Position numbers and translations under genes: made by a program
Shown: piece by piece, positions 14,119 through 18,446 of the stretch
Position numbering within the stretch: position 1 is the first letter of the stretch
Layout: each line of letters starts with the position of its first letter
Notes under the pieces: generated by a model
What the model was told of the DNA's origin: nothing
What the model saw: only the letters and a program-made list of their open reading frames with translations
Database searches by the model: none
From: JBQTII01 sp052388275
GTDB taxonomy: Bacteria; Actinomycetota; Actinomycetes; Sporichthyales; Sporichthyaceae
Length of the DNA: 18,446 bases
Assembly: GCA_052388275.1 (NCBI GenBank)
Contig: JBQTII010000128.1
Span: 1-18,446, forward strand
Reading direction: 5' to 3'

Positions 14119-14149
14119 TCCCGTATCATCTTGCCGAGAGGAGGTGGCC

Positions 14150-14848
14150 ATGGGTTCAGCAACTCGTGACCGCCGCACGCCCGCCTGCGAGAAGGAGCGA
14201 ATCCTGCGTTCCGTCGATCGCTTCTGGCGGCCGGAAGATCTGGCGGGCTCCTCCTCGACCAATCAACACCTGCTGGCCGACCTGGTTGCCGATGGCGAAC
14301 TGCGGCGGATTCGTCGCGGGCTCTACTGGCGCGGCTCGCAGTCCCCATTGGGGATGGCTCCCCCACCCACCGACGCACTCGTCCGGGAAATCGCACCTGG
14401 CCCCGGTGTGGGCCCCGCCGGCCTATACGCCGCCAACCTCCTGCGCCTCTCGACCCAGGTGCCACGCCGGGCCGAGATCGCGGTGCCCACGCGAGCACCA
14501 GAGAGCCTGGGCAGTATCCGGTTCGTGTCTCGGCCCGCCCGAGCGGCTCGCGCGAAAGCTGGGTTGAACCAGACTGAGGTGGCGTTGCTCGAGGTGCTCA
14601 GCTCCTGGGAGTCCGCCATCGAGCTGCCGCCCCGCGAAGCATGGGCGCGGCTGCTGGAGCTTCTGTCCTCCGGGACCGCGCGCCCCGATCGACTCGCCCG
14701 CGCCGGACGCACCGAACCCGCGAGCACACGGGTTCTCCTTCGTGCTTTGCTGCGCGCCTCGCAGCGCAGTGATCTCGCCGACCGGATCCCCGATCCCGAC
14801 GAGCGCACCAAGGCGCCCGCGAATCGTGTCCTCGCGAGCGTGGCGTGA
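14150..14848 (+). CDS. AbiEi-family antitoxin (type IV toxin-antitoxin system)
   Basis: A 232-residue protein. Its N-terminal region is a winged-helix-like domain (ILRSVDRFWRPEDLAG, then LLADLVADGELRRIRRGLYW) as in AbiEi antitoxins and related transcriptional regulators. A longer C-terminal domain (GPAGLYAANLLRLSTQVPRR, PTRAPESLGSIRFVSR) follows, which in this family mediates neutralisation. In AbiE systems the antitoxin represses the operon and counters the AbiEii nucleotidyltransferase without stable binding; some act as phage-abortive-infection systems. The ATG at 14150 is chosen because GGAGG lies 5 nt upstream; an in-frame GTG at 14144 falls inside that site. The stop overlaps the toxin start by 4 nt (GTGA), showing translational coupling. 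Confidence 0.85.
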   Translation: MGSATRDRRTPACEKERILRSVDRFWRPEDLAGSSSTNQHLLADLVADGELRRIRRGLYWRGSQSPLGMAPPPTDALVREIAPGPGVGPAGLYAANLLRLSTQVPRRAEIAVPTRAPESLGSIRFVSRPARAARAKAGLNQTEVALLEVLSSWESAIELPPREAWARLLELLSSGTARPDRLARAGRTEPASTRVLLRALLRASQRSDLADRIPDPDERTKAPANRVLASVA

Positions 14849-15873
14849 CCGGGGTGGCCCTCTGGCGGGACGCCGAGCCGGAGCAGTTCGCGGCCGCAGT
14901 CCTCGTAGCCGCCGAGCAGCTCAATGTCCTGCCCCTGGCGATCGAGAAGGACTACTGGGTCTGCAAGGCCCTGCGCGCGATCACCACCTCCCACCCCGGC
15001 GAGGTGGTCTTCAAAGGCGGCACCAGCCTGGAGAAGCTGCGCATCATCAGGCGCTTCTCCGAGGACCTCGATCTGCTGGTAATCGGCGCCTACGACTCGA
15101 ACCGCGCCGCCGAGCGGGCGCTGAAGTCAATGATCGCCGCCGCGGCGGAAGCAACACGCGGTGAACCAACTGGCGGGAAGAGCGGAGGAAAGCCCGGAAG
15201 CTTTCACCGCAGCGCTTACCTGGCGCCGGCCCTAACGCACTCGGGAGCGCCCGGCGTCATCGCTGACGCGTCGGCGATCCTGGTCGAGCTGGGCCAGTCT
15301 GGCGGCCCACATCCCCACCGCAGCCGCCCGGTCTCCTCGCTCCTGGGCCGCGAGCTCGCAGCAGCCGGTTTCGAGACATCGGCCTGGACCGACCTGGCCG
15401 ACTTCGAGGTTGCCGTCCTGCATCCCGGGCGCACCCTGATCGAGAAGCTCTTGCGGATCAACAACTTCGCCAGCAACACCGAAGCCCAGGACGGCGTACA
15501 CGGCTGGCCCCGGATCGGCCGCCAGTTCTACGACATCTGGGCGCTGCTCGGCCAAGAGGAGGTCCTCGACTTCCTCGCGGACCGGGCCCTGGCCACCGCC
15601 GTTCTCGAGAGTTGCTACGAGGTCTCCCAGGCCTTCACCCCCGACCTGCCTGTGCCGGCGGGCGGCTTCGCCGCCAGCCCTGCGTTCGACACCAACAGCC
15701 CCCTCGCCGATCGCCTGCGCTCTCAACATCAAGCGGCCATGGCCGCGCTCTACTACGGGAACGAAGAACCACCCTCGTTCGGCGCGGTTCTGGAACGCGT
15801 GCAGGAGAACACCGCCCTGCTAGACGTCGAACTCCCCACGGAGCCGACCGCGGGTGAGCCGAGAACGCGATAA
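14845..15873 (+). CDS. AbiEii-family nucleotidyltransferase toxin
   Basis: A 342-residue member of the AbiEii/AbiGii nucleotidyltransferase family. All four family motifs are present: GGTSL with K64 (residues 58-64), SEDLDL (72-77) with the metal-binding acidic residues, HPGRTLIEKLLRI, and RQFYDIWALL. EKDYWVCKAL precedes the first motif, as is usual. The related toxin MenT3 transfers pyrimidines onto tRNA acceptor ends and so blocks translation; the target of this one is not known. The GTG at 14845 overlaps the antitoxin stop codon. Length is typical and no catalytic residue appears lost, so the toxin should be active. No terminator is visible downstream; the sequence decays into island debris. 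Confidence 0.92.
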   Translation: MTGVALWRDAEPEQFAAAVLVAAEQLNVLPLAIEKDYWVCKALRAITTSHPGEVVFKGGTSLEKLRIIRRFSEDLDLLVIGAYDSNRAAERALKSMIAAAAEATRGEPTGGKSGGKPGSFHRSAYLAPALTHSGAPGVIADASAILVELGQSGGPHPHRSRPVSSLLGRELAAAGFETSAWTDLADFEVAVLHPGRTLIEKLLRINNFASNTEAQDGVHGWPRIGRQFYDIWALLGQEEVLDFLADRALATAVLESCYEVSQAFTPDLPVPAGGFAASPAFDTNSPLADRLRSQHQAAMAALYYGNEEPPSFGAVLERVQENTALLDVELPTEPTAGEPRTR

Positions 15874-16057
15874 CCAGCGTCGACTACTGCGGTGCGAGCC
15901 ACTCGCGTTTCGGCTGTCAACGCCGTCTTCGTTGACACCAACCTCAGGATTTCGCGGCCGCCCACGTTCTCGCAGTTCAGCACGAGCGTCAGACGTCTTG
16001 ATCTTCTTTGCCCTCCCCGGGACGGACACCGGTACGGGTCAGATCACGCAACTGCAA

Positions 16058-16429
16058 TCAGCACGGGGCACGCCGCGCCCAGTCACCTTCGACCCTGATG
16101 GCAGGCGTTTGGAGATCTGCTTGGAACTGCGCCCCGAGGTAGGTCTTGGTCCGCGCGGAGGACACCGCGGCCTCGACCAGCATCGAGGCCAGCCACTTGT
16201 TGCCGTGGCGGTGCCCCATCGACCAGGACTTCCCGGCGGATTCGTGCACGGCCGGGGCGACCCCGGCCCAGGAGGCGAGGTGGGCGGCGGAGAGGAAGCG
16301 GGTCATGTCCGCGCCGGTCTCGGCGATGATCGTCTGCGCGGTCTTCACCCCAACTCCGGGGATGGTCAACACGGTCACGCTCGCCTTGCCGACAGCGAGA
16401 CCGGCGACCCGATCGACGATTACGTCCAT
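16058..16429 (-). pseudogene. IS110-family transposase, central-to-C-terminal fragment
   Basis: The minus strand encodes TVLTIPGVGVKTAQTIIAE, then DMTRFLSAAHLASWAGVAP, ESAGKSWSMGHRHGNKWLA and LVEAAVSSARTKTYLGAQF. This is the Transposase_20 (helix-hairpin-helix) domain of IS110/IS1111 enzymes. The N-terminal DEDD catalytic domain is absent: an in-frame stop lies just upstream of residue 1. The family's Arg/Lys-rich C-terminal tail is replaced by unrelated sequence after about residue 100. About 120 of 400 residues remain, so it cannot transpose. It sits between the AbiE pair and tRNA copy B. The 184 bp between the AbiEii stop and this fragment hold nothing I can identify. Confidence 0.88.
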
Positions 16430-16508
16430 CCCTGGACGCTCCCTTCATCGGTGGCCGGGCCCCGGTTGGACCCGGCCCAGGGGTGCCGCCCGCAGGGAAC
16501 CTCTACTT

Positions 16509-16532
16509 CGAACCGGGAACCGCTCGATTACA
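16509..16532 (-). repeat. tRNA-Thr fragment, copy B
   Basis: 24 bp identical to 18321-18344 (half of the T arm, variable loop, anticodon stem and loop). To the left the match to the tRNA stops; to the right the sequence instead follows copy A (ACGGCGAG, then CTGGTCCCACGAGCGTG against CTGGCCTCACGAGCCTG). Copies A and B therefore share a common non-tRNA arm and come from related insertions. Confidence 0.75.
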
Positions 16533-16626
16533 CGGCGAGTGCGGAGCGTCGCATCTGGTCCCACGAGCGTGCTCCAGTGTCAGATTTCGCCTCTACGTCC
16601 GCTTGAACCTCCACAGCCGCCACGAT

Positions 16627-16647
16627 TTCAACGTCGTATTCAACGTC
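16627..16647. repeat. Tandem TTCAACGTC pair beside copy B
   Basis: TTCAACGTC at 16627-16635 and 16639-16647, a 12-bp period, about 95 bp from copy B. Distance, period and a degenerate sequence pattern match the CATTGACA pair beside copy A, which supports homology of the two arms. Confidence 0.4.
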
Positions 16648-16657
16648 ATGCCAGCCA

Positions 16658-16676
16658 GCTCGGGCTCAGCCCGAGC
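16658..16676 (+). promoter_or_regulatory. Inverted repeat upstream of the BrnT/BrnA-like operon
   Basis: GCTCGGGC (16658-16665) and GCCCGAGC (16669-16676) are perfect arms around TCA, 32 bp before the GTG of the toxin gene. A possible -10 TACGAT (16697-16702) lies 7 nt before that GTG. The repeat could be the autoregulatory operator or a remnant terminator. Confidence 0.4.
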
Positions 16677-16708
16677 GCCACGTACCACGCCCGTGATACG
16701 ATACCGCG

Positions 16709-16978
16709 GTGCTCGGCGAGATCCTGTGGAACGAAGACTCTGAAGCCCACATCGCCCGGCACAACGTGACGCCGTTGGAGGTCGAGCAAGCACTCTACGG
16801 CCGGCCTCGACTTGCCGTCTCCGGCCGCGATGGCTCCGTGGAAGTTCTCGGAACGACGGACGCGAACCGATAGCTGTTCATCCTCTTGACCGAGTCCGCC
16901 GACGGCCGCGACTTCGTCATCACCGCCCGCGCCATGACCGAGAACGAAAAGCGTGTGTTCCGCGAGAAGGGACGCTGA
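16709..16978 (+). pseudogene. BrnT-like toxin gene interrupted by an amber codon
   Basis: The frame begins GTG and reads MLGEILWNEDSEAHIARHNV, then TPLEVEQALYGRPRLAV, and VEVLGTTDANR followed by TAG (16871-16873). It continues in the same frame as LFILLTESADGRDFVITARA and MTENEKRVFREKGR-stop. Across the stop it matches the BrnT-type toxin fold: an N-terminal W-x(n)-H-V segment, a central strand pair and a final ITARAMTENE helix. The stop sits where the family usually has an aromatic or Leu before LF, so one base change from TAC would explain it. The start is probably leaderless. The antitoxin follows 2 nt after the final stop. A sequencing error is possible; otherwise the toxin is truncated at 54 residues and likely dead. 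Confidence 0.72.
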
Positions 16979-16980
16979 CC

Positions 16981-17286
16981 ATGGACAAAAAGAAGCTCAC
17001 CGAGCTGCGCGAGCACTACGACAACAATGAAGTCGCCGAGAACTGCGCCGACGCGACACTGGAAACACAGCAAGCAGACGAGATCCTCGTATCGACCTCG
17101 ATCCGGCTACCGCAGTCCCTGGTCAACCAGGTACGCGAGCAAGCCGCCGCGCTCGGAATCCCGGCAACCACACTCATGCGCCAGTGGGTGATCGAGCGGG
17201 CCCACAACCCGACAACGGCAGCGGTCGTCTCGGTCTCCGACCTCCAGCGATTCATCGCCGAACAGGCCCGGCCGGTCGCTTCCTGA
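16981..17286 (+). CDS. BrnA-like ribbon-helix-helix antitoxin
   Basis: A 101-residue protein. Residues 1 to about 40 form the acidic, toxin-facing part typical of this group (LTELREHYDNNEVAENCADA). Residues 55-90 give a ribbon-helix-helix domain (STSIRLPQSLVNQVREQAAA, LGIPATTLMRQWVIERA). A C-terminal tail of about 25 residues is unusual in length. It would bind DNA as a dimer at its own promoter and neutralise the BrnT-like ribonuclease. It starts 2 nt after the toxin frame. Because the toxin frame is broken, this is probably an orphan antitoxin kept as a repressor or as protection from related toxins. The reading frame itself is intact. Confidence 0.8.
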   Translation: MDKKKLTELREHYDNNEVAENCADATLETQQADEILVSTSIRLPQSLVNQVREQAAALGIPATTLMRQWVIERAHNPTTAAVVSVSDLQRFIAEQARPVAS

Positions 17287-17302
17287 GGCCAACCACATGA
17301 TG

Positions 17303-17325
17303 GAGCCGACGCCCGGACTCGAACC
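17303..17325 (-). repeat. tRNA-Thr fragment, copy C
   Basis: 23 bp identical to the acceptor/T-arm part of the tRNA-like sequence (GAGCCGACGCCC and GGACTCGAACC, joined). The match stops abruptly in the T loop. It overlaps copy B only in CGAACC, so copies B and C together cover the whole tRNA 3' half in permuted order. Confidence 0.75.
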
Positions 17326-17377
17326 GCCGCCACGTCACCGGCGACGACCATCGAGGAGACGGCGCCACCTTCGGGAT

Positions 17378-17776
17378 CTACCCCGCCGGCGGGTGCGGCG
17401 GCTCTGGCTGCTGATCCACCGCTTCGGCGATCAAGAACGCATCGGCCAGCGCGAAGGTTTCTGCCAATGCTGCGCGCCACGCCGGTAGATCCGTCGTGAG
17501 CGTCGCCCAGGTGATGTCACGGTCGATCTGGTCGTACTGATGGATCAGCCAGTTGCGGTTGGCGACAGCATCTCGCCAACGAACGCCTGCCGGATTCTCG
17601 ATGCCGGCGCGGTCGAGCCTGCTCGCTGCTTCGCCGAGTTTCATCATCAATGAGTCGCCGGCCTCCTGCCTGAGCCCGTCCAAGTCGTAGGCCTCACGCC
17701 CGGCGGCCACAAGCACCTGGGCCTTCTCGAGCCAGTCACGGACATGGAGGAACTCCTTCGCGCTGCGGCGATCCAT
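17378..17776 (-). CDS. hepT: HepT-like RNase toxin
   Basis: A 132-residue all-helical protein of the HepT (HEPN, DUF86) family. The catalytic RX4HXY motif is intact as R74, H79 and Y81 in NRNWLIHQY, and MKLGEAASRL lies ahead as in the family. HepT toxins cleave RNA; the MntA partner inactivates them by adding AMP units to the motif tyrosine. The ATG at 17776 shares a base with the mntA stop (TGATG); an in-frame GTG at 17779 would give a 4-nt overlap. Either shows translational coupling. The C-terminus has a short Pro-rich tail (QQPEPPHPPAG) that approaches tRNA copy C. No terminator is apparent. Confidence 0.9.
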   Translation of the reverse strand: MDRRSAKEFLHVRDWLEKAQVLVAAGREAYDLDGLRQEAGDSLMMKLGEAASRLDRAGIENPAGVRWRDAVANRNWLIHQYDQIDRDITWATLTTDLPAWRAALAETFALADAFLIAEAVDQQPEPPHPPAG

Positions 17777-18249
17777 CACAGCAGCACGGCCTCGCGAAGA
17801 ACGTCATCGTCAATCCTGGACTTGAGCCCGCCATAGCTCACGAGGTCGATGGGACGACCGAGAATCCGGGCGAACGTATCCTGTAACTCCACCATCCCGC
17901 TGATAGCGGTGCCCCGCGGCACCCGGATCAACAGATCGATGTCAGAGTCCTTGCGGGCACTCCTGCGCGCAACCGATCCGAACACTGCGAGGTCGCGGAA
18001 ACCGCGGCTCTCCGCCACCTCCTTGAGGATCGGGGACGCAGCTTCGATCAACGTCTCGGGGTGCACCTGAGCCAGGTCGGGTGCGGCTTTGAGTTGCTGG
18101 CTGACCGCCGGCTGGCTCACGCCTAGCGCCGCCGCAATCTGGCGCTGACTCATCCCGGTGGCCGCCATCGCCCGGAGCACGATCGCACGGCGGAGCCGCG
18201 CGATCTCTTCCCCTCGACGCGCGGTTTGGTACTCCGCAACCAGGCTCAT
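17776..18249 (-). CDS. mntA: MntA-type nucleotidyltransferase antitoxin with N-terminal HTH
   Basis: A 157-residue two-domain protein. Residues about 16-60 form a helix-turn-helix with the recognition region MSQRQIAAALGVSQPAVSQQ (33-52). Residues about 70-157 are a minimal nucleotidyltransferase with the GSX10DXD motif complete (G90, S91, D102, D104), as required for AMP transfer onto HepT. Ordinary MntA antitoxins are the second domain alone, so this one can also bind DNA and probably represses its own operon. A 15-bp palindrome covers its start codon. The ATG at 18249 has AAGG 8 nt upstream, inside the palindrome. It lies about 55 bp downstream of the tRNA-Thr-like gene on the same strand. 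Confidence 0.9.
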   Translation of the reverse strand: MSLVAEYQTARRGEEIARLRRAIVLRAMAATGMSQRQIAAALGVSQPAVSQQLKAAPDLAQVHPETLIEAASPILKEVAESRGFRDLAVFGSVARRSARKDSDIDLLIRVPRGTAISGMVELQDTFARILGRPIDLVSYGGLKSRIDDDVLREAVLL

Positions 18250-18262
18250 AAGGTTACCTTAT
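18248..18262. promoter_or_regulatory. Palindrome over the mntA start codon
   Basis: ATAAGGT-T-ACCTTAT is a perfect 7-bp inverted repeat with one central base. It contains two of the three start-codon bases and the AAGG ribosome binding site. It is the natural operator for the HTH domain of MntA, and in RNA its arms could also mask the ribosome binding site. Confidence 0.6.
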
Positions 18263-18280
18263 CACCCAGGTGGGCCAGCG

Positions 18281-18344
18281 GGCACTGGGCTACCAGGGTC
18301 AGAGAGCCGACGCCCGGACTCGAACCGGGAACCGCTCGATTACA
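18281..18344 (-). repeat. Right att-like direct repeat (copy D), inside tRNA-Thr
   Basis: 64 bp matching 13856-13919 with three mismatches. It spans part of the anticodon loop through the acceptor 3' end and continues about 24 bp past it. Together with copy A it brackets about 4.4 kb that hold three toxin-antitoxin modules and one insertion-sequence remnant. Confidence 0.88.
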
Positions 18345-18377
18345 AGTCGAGTGCGCTACCAATTGCACCACTGCCGT
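18305..18377 (-). tRNA. tRNA-Thr (anticodon TGT), acceptor stem mismatched
   Basis: The minus strand folds into a D arm (GTGC/GCGC), an anticodon arm (CTCGA-CTTGTAA-TCGAG, anticodon TGT at 18342-18344) and a T arm (CCGGT-type, CCCGG/CCGGG around TTCGAGT). The 3' acceptor strand CGTCGGC would need GCCGACG at the 5' end, but the 5' end reads ACGGCAG, which pairs at only about three of seven positions. CCA is not encoded. Either the 5' end was replaced and this is a pseudogene, or the 3' end was supplied by an element from a different tRNA. The identity as a Thr tRNA derivative is firm; function is doubtful. Confidence 0.6.
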
Positions 18378-18446
18378 ATCGACGTTGATCCTGGGCCGAC
18401 GGCGCCGGTGGCCTGGGTAGGCTGGATTCGCTTCGCCGGCGTGGCG

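Larger units (their letters stand above)
13689..14149. other. Island boundary region upstream of abiEi
   Basis: 461 bp without an intact gene. It contains the left tRNA-derived repeat (13856-13919), paired 8-mers with 12-bp period (14008-14027), and the promoter/operator region of the toxin-antitoxin operon (14081-14118). On the minus strand a short frame ends RSALAV-stop, with its TAA inside the anticodon-loop part of the repeat. Confidence 0.6.

Noticed and set aside
15874..16057. A possible small gene between abiEii and the transposase fragment
   Set aside because: Short frames on both strands lack ribosome binding sites and any recognisable pattern; I see no supportable feature.
16058..16429. 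An intact IS110 element
   Set aside because: The DEDD catalytic domain and the C-terminal tail are both missing, and no element ends could be defined.
18158..18420. Plus-strand peptides reading RRPDSNREPLDYKSS or TPGLEPGTARLQ
   Set aside because: These are well-known spurious translations of the complement of a tRNA gene, not proteins.
13805..18446. A CRISPR array made of the repeated tRNA-like units
   Set aside because: Only four copies of different length and extent, spaced 0.8-2.6 kb apart, all explained by tRNA homology.

Overview
This window reads as high-GC chromosomal DNA of an actinobacterium. The reasons are strong G/C preference at third codon positions, many GTG starts, possible leaderless starts, a DUF3263 gene followed by a LytR_C-domain gene (the arrangement of Rv0430-Rv0431/virR in Mycobacterium tuberculosis), glucosyl-3-phosphoglycerate synthase, and a groEL that has no groES beside it but carries two HrcA/CIRCE operators. 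The genus cannot be fixed from the sequence alone.

Region 1 (1-13700) is a housekeeping backbone. In order it holds the 5' end of groEL (-) with a double CIRCE, a PNPOx-like flavin-binding protein (-), a cold-shock protein (-), threonine synthase (-) under a SAM-I riboswitch, glucosyl-3-phosphoglycerate synthase (+) with a strongly structured leader, and a solitary molybdopterin oxidoreductase (-). These are followed by a virR-like gene and its DUF3263 partner (-), an LPXTG-anchored surface protein (-) with a structured leader, a TlpA-like lipoprotein (-), a DUF1015 protein (+), a small His-containing protein (+), a truncated corA remnant (-), a second cold-shock protein (-), a GNAT acetyltransferase (+) and an M20 allantoate/carbamoylase-type amidohydrolase (-).

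Region 2 (about 13856-18344) is a compact accessory island. It is bounded by 64-bp direct repeats made of the 3' half of a tRNA-Thr gene plus the sequence just beyond it, and two further tRNA fragments lie inside. Its contents are an intact AbiEi/AbiEii toxin-antitoxin pair, a twice-truncated IS110 transposase, a BrnT-like toxin gene broken by an in-frame amber codon beside an intact BrnA-like antitoxin, and a HepT/MntA-type pair whose MntA carries an N-terminal HTH and whose start codon lies in a 15-bp palindrome. No integrase gene survives, but 12-bp-period direct repeats sit at matching distances from two of the att-like copies, so the island looks like the residue of more than one integration.

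The observations I rate highest are the tRNA-Thr-bounded toxin-antitoxin island and the permuted order of its inner tRNA fragments, the HTH-MntA/HepT pair placed directly behind the tRNA, the gpgS leader with a predicted pseudoknot reaching the ribosome binding site, and SAM-riboswitch control of threonine synthase, whose regulatory logic is unusual.
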